Positions 49,933 to 58,561 are shown, counted from the stretch's first letter. The stretch is 64,000 nucleotides of DNA from JAKPAM01 sp047601745 (GCA_047601745.1 JASGIS010000001.1:620001-684000); one strand, 5' to 3'. A program made the numbers and translations. Notes: generated by a model from the sequence alone, not told the origin.

Positions 49933-51231
49933 CTACGCGCCGACGATGCGCCGCTGCTGCAGCGCCTTCACCTTCTCGCCGTCATAAGACAGCCACTCGT
50001 GCAGCAGGGCTTCGGCGTGCTCGCCGACCCGCGGTGCGGCGACCGGATCGGCCAACGGCGTGTCCGAATACCTGATCGGCAAGGCCATGTTCGGTATCCA
50101 CCCGAGGACCGGGTGCGGAATGCGGGTGACGATCTTGCGGTCCTGCGCCTCGGGCGATCGAATGGCGTCGCCGACCGTCCGGACCTCTCCGCACGGCACG
50201 CCCGCGTCGCGCATCCGGTCGCGCCAGTACGCCCACGGACGCGCGCCGAATGCCTGTTGCAGCAGCGCGAAGATCTCGTCGCGACGTTCGAGCCGATCCT
50301 TGTTCGTCGCGTAGGCGGGGTCGGATGCGAGTTCCGGCATGTCCAGCACCTGGGTCAGCAATCGCTGAAAGATGCCGGTGTTGCCGCAGTTGATCAGGAA
50401 CGAGCCGTCGCTCGCGTGAAACAGCCCCGAAGGACAGGTGTCGGGGCTCGTGTTTCCCGGCCGGCGCGGCGCCTTGCCGCTGAACAACTGCTGGAACGAC
50501 GCGTAGCCGGTCATGAAGACCGCGCTCTCGAACAGCGACACCTCGACCTTCTGACCCCTACCGGTCCGCTCGCGCGCCATCAGCGCGCCGAGGATCGCAT
50601 TGGACGCCAGGATCGCCGTGCTCATGTCCATCACCGGCGACAGCGTGCGGACGCCGTCCCGGTCAGGGTAACCGTTCATCGAGATGAATCCGCTTTCGGC
50701 CTGCGCGATCGGGTCGAAGCCGAGCCTGTCGGCATAGGCGCCGTCGCGACCGTACGCGGAGACCGAGCAATAGATCAGGCGCGGATTGCGTTCGCGGCAC
50801 AGTTCATAGTCCAGTCCGAGCCGGCCCATCACGCCCGTCGAGAAGTTCTCGACGACCACGTCGGCCTTGGCGATCAATTCCAGCGCGATCGCGCGCCCCT
50901 CGTCGGCCTTCAGATCCAAGGCCAGACTCCGCTTGTTGCGATTGCACCAGACGAACGGCGGTCCGGCGCCGATGTCGGGCAGCACCGGAGGGTACTGCCT
51001 GAAATCGTCTCCACGCCCCTGGGCTTCGACCTTGAGCACGTCCGCCCCCATGTCGGCCAGGACCATCGTGGCCAGGGGCCCCGCGATGAAGTGCGTGAAG
51101 TCGACGATCCGGATCCCTCCGAGCGGCAGCGGGGCGTCACTGGGCCGGGAAGTCGCTGCGGGAAAGGCGGACTGAACGAAGCTGCTCATGTCATGAACAG
51201 GCTCGGGCGAAGCGATGGGTTGGCTCGGCAT
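49933..51231 (-). CDS. CaiB/BaiF family III CoA-transferase
   Basis: A 432-residue transferase. LGGIRIVDFTHFIAGPLATMVLA and MGADVLKVE open the domain; NRNKRSLALDLK, VVENFSTGVMGRLGLDYE and GFDPIAQAESGFISMNGYP follow, the last with the catalytic Asp. ATG 51231 is used; an in-frame ATG at 51189 is also possible. A -24/-12 element precedes it on the same strand (51336-51351). It is divergent from the DUF35/thiolase genes and convergent with the binding protein of the ring-acid operon. Donor and acceptor acids are unknown. Confidence 0.9.
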   Translation of the reverse strand: MPSQPIASPEPVHDMSSFVQSAFPAATSRPSDAPLPLGGIRIVDFTHFIAGPLATMVLADMGADVLKVEAQGRGDDFRQYPPVLPDIGAGPPFVWCNRNKRSLALDLKADEGRAIALELIAKADVVVENFSTGVMGRLGLDYELCRERNPRLIYCSVSAYGRDGAYADRLGFDPIAQAESGFISMNGYPDRDGVRTLSPVMDMSTAILASNAILGALMARERTGRGQKVEVSLFESAVFMTGYASFQQLFSGKAPRRPGNTSPDTCPSGLFHASDGSFLINCGNTGIFQRLLTQVLDMPELASDPAYATNKDRLERRDEIFALLQQAFGARPWAYWRDRMRDAGVPCGEVRTVGDAIRSPEAQDRKIVTRIPHPVLGWIPNMALPIRYSDTPLADPVAAPRVGEHAEALLHEWLSYDGEKVKALQQRRIVGA

Positions 51232-51335
51232 GTGTTCGGATCGTTGATGAAGAACGGTTGCGGCTCTGAAGGTCCGGGACGGCGCGAAAGCGATCCGGAA
51301 GATTCGCCGCGCCGCTTAGCATCTGCGGATTCTTC

Positions 51336-51351
51336 AGCAAGGGTCGTGCCC
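51336..51351 (-). promoter_or_regulatory. Predicted sigma-54 promoter of the CoA-transferase gene
   Basis: On the minus strand GGGCAC-GACCC-TTGCT matches the -24/-12 consensus except for the first base. Transcription would start near 51325, about 95 nt before the ATG at 51231. Confidence 0.6.
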
Positions 51352-51710
51352 GAAGTTTTTCCGCACTTTCGCGGCCTTGGCGCCGGCTCGCACCGTTCGG
51401 ATGTGTCCGCGGAGTACAGGCGAGTGTTCAAACCGCGTACAGCGCGGAGGCGAAGACACCGACGGGTCGGCGATCCCCGGTTTGATTCGACCGGATCGAG
51501 GCGCCGGCAACGACGCTCGCCGCGCGATCGACGTCCGCGCTTCGACGCAGCGATCGCAAACCGTGTTCACGACACGGTCACCCGGCGTGTTCATCGGGTT
51601 GACAGATCGTCCTGCACGCTCGTCCGCAAGCCAGCCGCCCGCCTCCGTTCGTCGGCGATTGTCTTTTCCAAACAGGCACTTGTACCGGCGCACCGAGCGA
51701 TGACCGGCGA

Positions 51711-51726
51711 TGGCATGCCGCTTGCG
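51711..51726 (+). promoter_or_regulatory. Predicted sigma-54 promoter of the DUF35-thiolase-MaoC genes
   Basis: TGGCAT-GCCGC-TTGCG fits the consensus except for the last base (G for A/T). Expected start near 51737, just before the GTG at 51766. If it is correct, the in-frame ATGs at 51700 and 51715 are not used. Confidence 0.55.
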
Positions 51727-51765
51727 ATCGAACTGCAGCAGGAGAACAACTCGAGAGAACGGAAA

Positions 51766-52173
51766 GTGCCCGAAGCATTGCCCCAACCGATAGCCAACCC
51801 CGACTCCGCCCCTTACTGGCAGGGCGCCCGCGAAGAACGCCTGCTGATCCGCCAGTGCCAGGATTGCAAGGCCTTCCACTTCATGCCCAGATTCCTGTGT
51901 CCGCAGTGCTGGTCGCAGAACCTGTGCTGGGTCCAGGCCACCGGCAACGCGACGGTTCACAGCTTCACGATCATCCGGCGGGCGCCGCTCGAGAGCTTCA
52001 CGTCTCGCGTGCCCTACGTCGTCGCGCTGCTGGACCTCGAGGAAGGCGTCCGGATGATGAGCAACATCGTCGGCGACGACGCGCTCGACACCCGTATCGG
52101 CGATCGCGTGACGGTGTGCTTCGAAGACCGCGGCGACGGCGCGCGCATTCCTCAGTTCCAGCGGGCCCGCTGA
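51766..52173 (+). CDS. DUF35 zinc-ribbon/OB-fold protein, thiolase partner
   Basis: A 135-residue protein: an N-terminal helix (IANPDSAPYWQGAREERLL), a rubredoxin-like zinc ribbon (RQCQDCKAFHFMPRFLCPQC, four Cys) and an OB fold (HSFTIIRRAPLESF, VPYVVALLDLEEGVRMMSNI). DUF35 proteins bind acyl-CoA and pair with thiolase-like or hydratase partners. The GTG at 51766 is chosen since a sigma-54 element overlaps the upstream ATGs (51700, 51715) and GAGAG precedes it. The thiolase-like gene follows after 40 bp, as expected. Confidence 0.85.
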   Translation: MPEALPQPIANPDSAPYWQGAREERLLIRQCQDCKAFHFMPRFLCPQCWSQNLCWVQATGNATVHSFTIIRRAPLESFTSRVPYVVALLDLEEGVRMMSNIVGDDALDTRIGDRVTVCFEDRGDGARIPQFQRAR

Positions 52174-52213
52174 GACGGACACGCGCTCCTGATCACCGAA
52201 ACGGAACAACAGA

Positions 52214-53398
52214 ATGAGCAAAGACACTTCATCACTTCGCAACCGGGCCGCCATCGTCGGCGTCGGCGAATCCGATATCGGCAAGGTTCCGACGATGAGC
52301 GGGCTGGGGCTGAACGCGCAGGCGGCGCGACGCGCGCTCGACGATGCCGGCCTGAAGGTCGGCGACATCGACGGCGTGCTGACCGCCTATTCGTTCACCG
52401 AGCCCTACTTCATGCTGGGCACGGTCCTGTGCGAATACCTGGGCCTCAAGCCCCGGTACAACGCCTCGATGGTCGTCGGCGGCGGCAGCCCCGCCGTCAT
52501 GCTCAAGCATGCGGCCGAGGCGATCGCCGCGGGCCAGGCCGAGACGATCCTGGTCTGCGCCGGCGAGAACCGGGCGACCGGCCAGAGCCGCGACCAGGCG
52601 GTGGCCGCGTTGACCGCGGTCGGCCACCCGTATTTCGAGCGCCCTTATGGCGCGTCCATTCCGGGCTTCTACGCGATGATCGCGCGCCGGCACATGATGG
52701 AATTCGGAACGACCGAGGAACAGATGGCGGCGGCGGCCGTCACGGCGCGGCATCACGCGTCGCTGCACCCGAACGCGCACATGCGCAAGCCGATCACGGT
52801 CGAGGACGTCATGGCGTCCAAACCGATCGCCGATCCGCTGAAGATGCTCGATTGCTGCCTGCTGTCGGACGCCGGCGGAGCCTTCATCGTGACCTCGGCC
52901 GAACGCGCCCGCGATCTGAAATCGAAGCCCGCGTGGCTGGCCGGCATCGCCGAGTACCACACGCACGAGCATCTGATGTGCGCCCCCAGCCTGACCGAGT
53001 TCGGCGCCAAGGTGACGAGCGAGGCGGCCTATCGGATGGCCGGCCTGGGCCCGAAGGACGTCGACGTCGCCGAGCTGTACGACTGCTTCTCGATCGTGCC
53101 GATCATCGAACTCGAGGAGGTCGGACTGTGCGGGCCCGGAGAGGGCGGCGCCTATTTCGCCGAGGGCAAGGCGAGGATCGGCGGCGGCGCGGTTCCGATC
53201 AACACGCACGGCGGCATGCTGTCGCACGCGCATGCGGGCGCCGCCGGCGGCCTGTTCGGCATCGTCGAGGCCGTCAGGCAGTTGCGCGGCGGTCTCGGAC
53301 CACGCCAGGTCGAGGGTGCCGAAGTCGCCCTCGTTCACAACGAAGGCGGCATCCTGTCGTCGCATTGCACGCTGATCCTGACCAGCGCACCGCACTGA
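52214..53398 (+). CDS. Thiolase-like protein (SCP-x/Ltp type) lacking the nucleophilic Cys
   Basis: A 394-residue thiolase-fold protein. The region that normally has the acylated Cys reads NASMVVGGGSPAVMLK, with no Cys. YDCFSIVPIIELEEVG and the His-containing NTHGGMLSHAHAGAAGG are kept. This pattern matches Ltp-type enzymes that work as retro-aldolases with a DUF35 partner in steroid side-chain breakdown, and differs from true thiolases. With DUF35 upstream and MaoC downstream, a hydration followed by retro-aldol cleavage is a plausible role; this is inference. It was probably annotated as acetyl-CoA acetyltransferase elsewhere. Confidence 0.85.
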   Translation: MSKDTSSLRNRAAIVGVGESDIGKVPTMSGLGLNAQAARRALDDAGLKVGDIDGVLTAYSFTEPYFMLGTVLCEYLGLKPRYNASMVVGGGSPAVMLKHAAEAIAAGQAETILVCAGENRATGQSRDQAVAALTAVGHPYFERPYGASIPGFYAMIARRHMMEFGTTEEQMAAAAVTARHHASLHPNAHMRKPITVEDVMASKPIADPLKMLDCCLLSDAGGAFIVTSAERARDLKSKPAWLAGIAEYHTHEHLMCAPSLTEFGAKVTSEAAYRMAGLGPKDVDVAELYDCFSIVPIIELEEVGLCGPGEGGAYFAEGKARIGGGAVPINTHGGMLSHAHAGAAGGLFGIVEAVRQLRGGLGPRQVEGAEVALVHNEGGILSSHCTLILTSAPH

Positions 53399-53455
53399 TC
53401 GATGCGCGCTCTCGAACCTCGAACACCCAGCCATTTGAACTTTCAGGAGCCATCC

Positions 53456-53914
53456 ATGTCGACGCCCCGCGGCCGCTATTTCGAAGACTTCGAAGTCGGA
53501 TCCGAATTCTCGACCCCCGCGCGCACGATCACCAGCACCGATATCGTCAACTTCGCGTGCCTGTCCGGCGACTTCAACGAAGTCCACACCAATCACGAGT
53601 ACTGCAAGACGACCGCGTTCGGCGAGCCGATCGCGCACGGTCCTCTGGTGTACGCGATCGCCGCCGGCCTGCAGTACGCGAGCGGCGTCAACGACGGGAC
53701 GCTGCTGGCGCTGTTGCAGATCGACGGCTGGAAGATGAACTCGCCGGTCAAACACGGCGACACGATCCACATGCGCACGAAGGTGCTGGACAAGAAGCCC
53801 TCGTCGAAGACCGATCGCGGCGTCGTTTCGCTGCTGCGGCAGATCATCAACCAGGAGGGTTCGATCGTTCAGCAGATGACGGCGACGCTGCTTTATCGCC
53901 GGCGTCCGGCCTGA
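53456..53914 (+). CDS. MaoC-like hot-dog-fold dehydratase
   Basis: A 152-residue single-domain hydratase. RYFEDFEVGSEFSTPARTIT, FACLSGDFNEVHTNHEY (catalytic Asp/His pair) and FGEPIAHGPLVYAIAAGL are the MaoC hallmark. CAGGAG precedes the ATG at 53456. It follows the thiolase-like gene by 57 bp and likely hydrates the enoyl-CoA that this enzyme would cleave. The family is certain; the substrate is unknown. Confidence 0.9.
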   Translation: MSTPRGRYFEDFEVGSEFSTPARTITSTDIVNFACLSGDFNEVHTNHEYCKTTAFGEPIAHGPLVYAIAAGLQYASGVNDGTLLALLQIDGWKMNSPVKHGDTIHMRTKVLDKKPSSKTDRGVVSLLRQIINQEGSIVQQMTATLLYRRRPA

Positions 53915-54026
53915 CTCGCCGACGATCATCCCGATCTGCGGCCCCGCAGTGCATCGCGCGAAGAAGGGGTTACGATTGCGCCTTTCCGAACGCCCGAACC
54001 GCTCCGTCACGAGAGTCTCCGCCCCC

Positions 54027-54752
54027 ATGGACACGGATCGCCCACCCAGCGCCGGTGCACTGCTGATCGTCAACAACATCGATGAAGGATCCGACGATGA
54101 GTTGAATCACTGGTATCAGAACGAGCACCTGCCGAATCGTCTGAACATCGACGGCTTCCAGAGAGCGAGGCGCTACCAGGCGATCGACGGACAGCCGGCC
54201 TACATCGCGTTCTACGAATGCGATTCGGTCGACGTCCTGAAGTCGCGCGCGTATCTCGACCGGGTTCTGAACCCCACGCCCTGGACGAGGCGCGTCCTGC
54301 CGAAGTTCCGCAACGTGGTGCGCGCGGCCTGCAGGACCACGGTCTCGGTCGGATCCGGAATCGGCGGCAGCGCCATCGTCGTGTTCTGCACGCCGATGTC
54401 CGGTCGGCACGACGCGGCCCGCCGGTTCCTCGAAACGACGCTGGCGCCCAAGCTCAAGGAGAACGGCGCGCTGGTCAGGCTGATACTGCTCGAGACGGAT
54501 TCGGCCGTCACCGGGATGCCGAACGAAGAGCGTCTGCTGCGCAATGACCAGGACAACTATCCGCACTGGGTGCTGCTTATCGAGACCTACAATCTCGATA
54601 AGGCCGCACTGCTGTTTCATGCGCAGATTCTGGATTACGAAGCCGCCCAGGTAGGACTTCTGTTCGGATCATGGGCACGTTACCGGTTGATCCTGGCGGT
54701 CTCGCGGCGGGACCTCGACCTTCCGGACGGCCCGTCGTCGGCATCGGCGTGA
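54027..54752 (+). CDS. EthD/dimeric alpha-beta-barrel-like protein of unknown function
   Basis: A 241-residue protein with two related halves: GALLIVNNIDEGSDDELNHW, then YQNEHLPNRLNIDGFQRARR and YIAFYECDSVDVL, the ferredoxin-like pattern of small EthD/ABM-type proteins (HW..EH.P.R), and a second half with GSAIVVFCTPMSGRHDAARR and HWVLLIETYNLDKAA. Such proteins are common in catabolic clusters and are usually of unknown activity. ATG 54027 is chosen; a longer frame from 53949 has no similarity. It lies between MaoC and the second sigma-54 regulator. Confidence 0.68.
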   Translation: MDTDRPPSAGALLIVNNIDEGSDDELNHWYQNEHLPNRLNIDGFQRARRYQAIDGQPAYIAFYECDSVDVLKSRAYLDRVLNPTPWTRRVLPKFRNVVRAACRTTVSVGSGIGGSAIVVFCTPMSGRHDAARRFLETTLAPKLKENGALVRLILLETDSAVTGMPNEERLLRNDQDNYPHWVLLIETYNLDKAALLFHAQILDYEAAQVGLLFGSWARYRLILAVSRRDLDLPDGPSSASA

Positions 54753-54821
54753 AGCTCGTCGCAGACGCCGTTCCGGATCGCGTCAGGCCTCTCGGGCGGC
54801 CTGCGGCGCTTGCAAAGTCGG

Positions 54822-56147
54822 ATGGATGGAGACATGGAGGCTGACCTCGATTCGGGTCGATTGTTGATCGATGCTTCGGGACGCGTGCTGCAGGCGACGG
54901 GCCTGGGAGTCTCTTCGGTCGTGCAACAGCAGCTCATCGAGTTGCAACCGACGCTCAAGAGCCAGGCGCACGGCACCGTGCTGATCGAATCGCCGAAGCC
55001 TCTGCTCGTCGCCTTCCGCATCGTCGGCAGATCGACGGCCTTTTTCCTGCACGCCGACCCCTTGCACGATCCCGCGCTCAACGCCGCCACGTGGATGCGC
55101 ACTTCGGGGCGCCCCGACCCATCGTCTTCCGTCCGGCGCGGGGATTCGGGACTCGACGACATCGTCGGCAGCAGCGAGGCGATTCGGCAGCTCAAATCGG
55201 ACATCCTGAAGATCGCCCCTCTCGAGGTCGGCGTTCTGATCGTCGGCGAAAGCGGGACCGGCAAGGAACTCGCCGCATTGGCGATCCATGCATTGTCGAA
55301 CCGTCGCGCCAACCGGATGGTGTTCGTCAATGCGGCCGCGCTCCCCGGCAGCCTGGTCGAGAGCGAGCTGTTCGGTTACGAGCCCGGCGCGTTCACCGGA
55401 GCGGAGCGGGTAGGCAGGAAGGGAAAATTCGAACTGGCCCACCAGAGCACGCTGTTCTTCGACGAGATCGGCGACATGCCGCCGGAGATCCAGGTCAAGC
55501 TGCTTCGGGTCCTGCAGGACGGCGTGTTCGAGCGGGTCGGCGGACAACGGCCTCAGCACTCCGATTTCCGCCTCGTCTGCGCGAGCAATCGCAACTTCCA
55601 GCAGATGATCCACGACAATCAGTTCCGTCTCGATCTCTACTACCGGATCAGCGGCGTCACGCTGAGGATGCCGAGCCTGCGCGAGCGGCTCGAGGATATT
55701 CCCGAGCTGGTTCCGAGCTTTCTGGCCGGGTTCGCGCGACGCAACGGCGCGACGCCCAAGTCGATCGATCCGAAGGTCTTCGATTTCCTCAAGGAGCAGC
55801 CTTGGCCCGGCAACGTCCGCCAACTGCTTCATGAAGTCGAGCGCGCCGCCATCTTCTGCGATGGGCCGACGATCCGGATCGCCGATTTCAAACGCATCGA
55901 GACCGCTCCCGGACACCAGGGCGTCGCGGCGGCGTCCGCCCCGTCGGCCCCGTCCGCCTCGACCGGCGTCGCCGCGACGCCGGCACCCGCCTCCGGCCGC
56001 GCACAAGGCGTCCGCGAGGCGCGCGACGAACTCGAACTGTCGATGATCCGGGAAGCCCTGATCCGTCACAACGGCAACAAGAAGAAAGTCGCCGAGGAGC
56101 TGGGCATCTCACGCACCTATCTGTACAAGAGGTTGAGTTCAGAATGA
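54822..56147 (+). CDS. Sigma-54-dependent enhancer-binding protein lacking the PAS domain
   Basis: A 441-residue activator. The N-terminal region (LLIDASGRVLQATGLGVSS, HGTVLIESPKPLLVAFRI) resembles the first 100 residues of the regulator at 39707, but the PAS domain is absent and the AAA+ part begins at about 115: GESGTGKE, GYEPGAFTGAERVGRKG, LFFDEIGDMP. The C-terminal Fis-type HTH (AEELGISRTYLYKRL) is almost the same as in the other regulator. TTG 54810 and ATG 54834 are alternative starts. Its stop overlaps the thioesterase start (ATGA). The promoter at 56681 is a likely target. Confidence 0.9.
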   Translation: MDGDMEADLDSGRLLIDASGRVLQATGLGVSSVVQQQLIELQPTLKSQAHGTVLIESPKPLLVAFRIVGRSTAFFLHADPLHDPALNAATWMRTSGRPDPSSSVRRGDSGLDDIVGSSEAIRQLKSDILKIAPLEVGVLIVGESGTGKELAALAIHALSNRRANRMVFVNAAALPGSLVESELFGYEPGAFTGAERVGRKGKFELAHQSTLFFDEIGDMPPEIQVKLLRVLQDGVFERVGGQRPQHSDFRLVCASNRNFQQMIHDNQFRLDLYYRISGVTLRMPSLRERLEDIPELVPSFLAGFARRNGATPKSIDPKVFDFLKEQPWPGNVRQLLHEVERAAIFCDGPTIRIADFKRIETAPGHQGVAAASAPSAPSASTGVAATPAPASGRAQGVREARDELELSMIREALIRHNGNKKKVAEELGISRTYLYKRLSSE

Positions 56148-56545
56148 GCAAGCACTTCGGAGAGATCCTCGGTCTCGAAATGATGGAACGAGGCAACGGC
56201 CGCGTCGTCTACGAAATGGATCTGCGGCCCGAACACTGCAATCGTCACGGCAGTCTTCACGGCGGCGTCATGATGGCGGTGCTGGATGCCGTGGGTCTTT
56301 GGTCCTTCCCTCCGGAAGACGGCAGGATAGAAGAAGCGCCGAGGGCCGCCACGGCATCGTTCAACTGCAATTTCCTGCGTGCCGCACTAAGGGATCAAAC
56401 GAAAAGGATCCGGGCCAGCGGCCAGATGGTCAAGCGCGGCAAGACGCTCTACTACGCGACCGTGGCGCTGCACAGCCTGCCCGACGATCAGGTCCTGGCG
56501 ATGGGACAGGGTGTGTATACGCTGATTCCGGCATCGAAGCCGTGA
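56144..56545 (+). CDS. PaaI-type acyl-CoA thioesterase
   Basis: A 133-residue hot-dog thioesterase: YEMDLRPEHCNRHGSLHGGV followed by MMAVLDAVGLWSF is the PaaI signature (N..G..HGG, then D), with a final GQGVYTLIP strand. Such enzymes hydrolyse stalled or toxic CoA esters in aromatic and fatty-acid pathways. The start overlaps the stop of the sigma-54 regulator by 4 bp, an unusual link between a regulator and an enzyme. Substrate range is unknown. Confidence 0.88.
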   Translation: MSKHFGEILGLEMMERGNGRVVYEMDLRPEHCNRHGSLHGGVMMAVLDAVGLWSFPPEDGRIEEAPRAATASFNCNFLRAALRDQTKRIRASGQMVKRGKTLYYATVALHSLPDDQVLAMGQGVYTLIPASKP

Positions 56546-56680
56546 GCTCGAACAGTGTCGTCGCCGCAATCACCGAAGTGTCCGCGCCGAGGGCAATCGA
56601 CCGCGACGCGATGCAGGAATTCCGTTCATTAGCGCCTGTTTCGGATCTCGTCCGTATAAGAGTCAAGGACTTATCCGGCA

Positions 56681-56696
56681 TGGCATAGCGGTTGCT
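56681..56696 (+). promoter_or_regulatory. Predicted sigma-54 promoter of hydratase-Bug-hydratase operon
   Basis: TGGCAT-AGCGG-TTGCT fits the -24/-12 consensus (T for C at position 6 is common). The expected start near 56707 leaves a short leader to the ATG at 56730. GTGTC boxes lie 22 bp apart at 56556 and 56578, about 100 bp upstream. Confidence 0.75.
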
Positions 56697-56729
56697 CTGA
56701 AGCTCTTCGACCTGAAACGGAGACAGTCG

Positions 56730-57539
56730 ATGAGCAAGCCCCTCGTAACGACCCGGATGGACGACGACGTCATGATCGTCCGTCTCTCGACCCCCGAAAA
56801 CCGCAACTCCCTCACGCCGGAACTTCGCGCCGAACTCGGCCGCGTCGTCGAGCAGGCCGAACAACGACGCGAAGTCCGCGCGGTCTTCCTGACCGGCGAC
56901 GGGCCGAGCTTCTGCTCGGGCGGCGACCTCAAGATGCTGCAGACGGCCTCGGCCCCCTGGCCGGTGCATCGCCGGTTTCGCGGCCTGACGCGCTGGCTCG
57001 TTCCGCTCATCCAGTTGGAGAAACCCGTGATCGTGGGCGTCAACGGCCATGCGGTGGGCGGCGGCATGGGCCTGGCCCTGGCCGGTGACCTGATCCTCGC
57101 CGGCGAAAGCGCGAAGTTCATGGCGGGCTTCTTCCGTCTGGGCGCGGTGCCCGACATCGGCATGATGTATCACTTACCCCGACTCGTCGGCATGGCTCGC
57201 GCCAAGCAGTTCCTGTTCGGCAATCTGACGCTGTCCGCGCAGCAGGCGGCGGACTGGGGAATCGTTTCGGAGGTCGTGCCGGACGAAGAGCTCTTCGATC
57301 GCGGCCTCGCCGCGGCGAAGAAACTCGCCAGTGGGCCGGCCGAAGTCATGGGTCTCGCGAAGTCGCTGCTCGCTCGCAGCTACGAGACGTCCCTTCACGA
57401 CATGTTCAGTTATGAGGGTCTCGGTCAGGCGCTGGCGATGTCCAGCCCCGAATTCGAGGAAGGGCTTTCGGCGGCTCTGGAATCGCGCCGGCCCGACTTC
57501 GCGGCGGTCTCAAAAGCCGACCAGGAGAGCCGCCAATGA
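56730..57539 (+). CDS. Enoyl-CoA hydratase/isomerase family protein
   Basis: A 269-residue crotonase-fold protein: GPSFCSGGDLKMLQTA and NGHAVGGGMGLALAGDLILAG form the oxyanion hole; FFRLGAVPDIGMMYHLPRLVG replaces the second Glu region with Asp, as in PaaG-like isomerases. A -24/-12 element lies 34 bp upstream of its ATG, and it overlaps the next gene by 4 bp. A ring or unsaturated CoA ester is the likely substrate. Confidence 0.86.
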   Translation: MSKPLVTTRMDDDVMIVRLSTPENRNSLTPELRAELGRVVEQAEQRREVRAVFLTGDGPSFCSGGDLKMLQTASAPWPVHRRFRGLTRWLVPLIQLEKPVIVGVNGHAVGGGMGLALAGDLILAGESAKFMAGFFRLGAVPDIGMMYHLPRLVGMARAKQFLFGNLTLSAQQAADWGIVSEVVPDEELFDRGLAAAKKLASGPAEVMGLAKSLLARSYETSLHDMFSYEGLGQALAMSSPEFEEGLSAALESRRPDFAAVSKADQESRQ

Positions 57540-58561
57540 CGAGCGCCCACGACAACGGCCGGCAACGAGCTTGCGGCGCCGCGATGACGAGCATCAGCCG
57601 TCGCTCCTTCTCCGTCGGCGCCCTCGCGCTCGGCCTCGCCGCCACGCGCGCGTTCGGCCAGGCCGACGATTTTCCGAACAAGCCGGTACGCATCATCGTG
57701 CCGTTCGCCGCCGGCGGTCCCACCGACGCGATGACGCGGATCCTCGCGTCCCGGCTGACCGACGAGCTCAGGCAGCAGGTCATCGTCGAGAACCGGCCCG
57801 GCGCCGGTGGAAACATCGGCGCCGAGTACGTCGCGCATTCGGAGCCGAACGGCTACACGCTGCTGCTCGGGACGAACGGCACGCTCGCCGCGAACAAGAG
57901 CCTGTTCGAGAAGCTCGGCTACGACCCGGACGTGGATTTCGCGCCGGTATCGATGTTCCTGTTCCAACCGAATCTGCTCGGCGTGAATCCCGCGGTTCCG
58001 GCCAGGAACGTCAAGGAACTGATCGATTGGCTGAAGGCCAATCCCGGACAGACCTATGCGTCGGGCGGGCTCGGAACGAGCACGCATTTCTCCGGGGAAC
58101 TGTTCAGGACCATGACCGGCGTGAACATCCAGCACGTTCCGTACAAGGGCGACGGTCCGTCGGTTCCGGACGTCGTCGCCGGAAACGTGCCGATGGTCTT
58201 CTGCAGCGTCCATGCCGGAATGAAGTGGATCGACGGCGGACGGCTCAGGGTTCTCGGCGTGACGTCGGCGACGCGCGTGCCGGTGATCTCGCAGATTCCG
58301 ACGATCGCCGAATCGGGTCTTCCCGGTTTCGATCTGACGTCGTGGTACTCGATCGTCACTCCGGCGGCGACGCCGAAGGACATCATCGATCACCTGAACG
58401 CGGGAATCCGCCGATCGCTGGCCGATCCCGGCGTCAAGTCGAAACTCGAGGCCATGGGGAGCATCCTCGCGCCGGGAACGCCCGAACAACTGCGCGCGCA
58501 TGTGCAGGCCGAAACACCGCGCTGGGCCGCCTTGGTCAGGCAGGCGAACATCCGGCTTTGA
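57536..58561 (+). CDS. Bug-family periplasmic solute-binding protein, Tat-type leader
   Basis: A 341-residue TctC-like protein. The leader has SRRSFSVGALALGLAATRAF, a twin-arginine type; the mature part contains VRIIVPFAAGGPTDAMTRILA, ENRPGAGGNIGAEYVAHSEP and ASGGLGTSTHFSGELFR. The ATG at 57536 has AGGAGAG upstream and overlaps the hydratase stop; an internal ATG at 57584 would place the twin Arg nearer to the start. No TctA/B carrier is present. It should capture the acid used by the neighbouring CoA enzymes. Confidence 0.9.
   Translation: MTSAHDNGRQRACGAAMTSISRRSFSVGALALGLAATRAFGQADDFPNKPVRIIVPFAAGGPTDAMTRILASRLTDELRQQVIVENRPGAGGNIGAEYVAHSEPNGYTLLLGTNGTLAANKSLFEKLGYDPDVDFAPVSMFLFQPNLLGVNPAVPARNVKELIDWLKANPGQTYASGGLGTSTHFSGELFRTMTGVNIQHVPYKGDGPSVPDVVAGNVPMVFCSVHAGMKWIDGGRLRVLGVTSATRVPVISQIPTIAESGLPGFDLTSWYSIVTPAATPKDIIDHLNAGIRRSLADPGVKSKLEAMGSILAPGTPEQLRAHVQAETPRWAALVRQANIRL

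Larger units (their letters stand above)
51232..51765. other. 534-bp divergent regulatory region
   Basis: No gene is supported here although frames stay open on both strands. It holds a sigma-54-type element for each flanking gene (51336-51351 leftward, 51711-51726 rightward). It also has the 12-mer CGAAGACACCGA at 51451-51462, which recurs at 41542-41553 upstream of the ring-acid operon promoter, and further GTGTC/GACAC boxes at 51403 and 51571. Confidence 0.5.
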
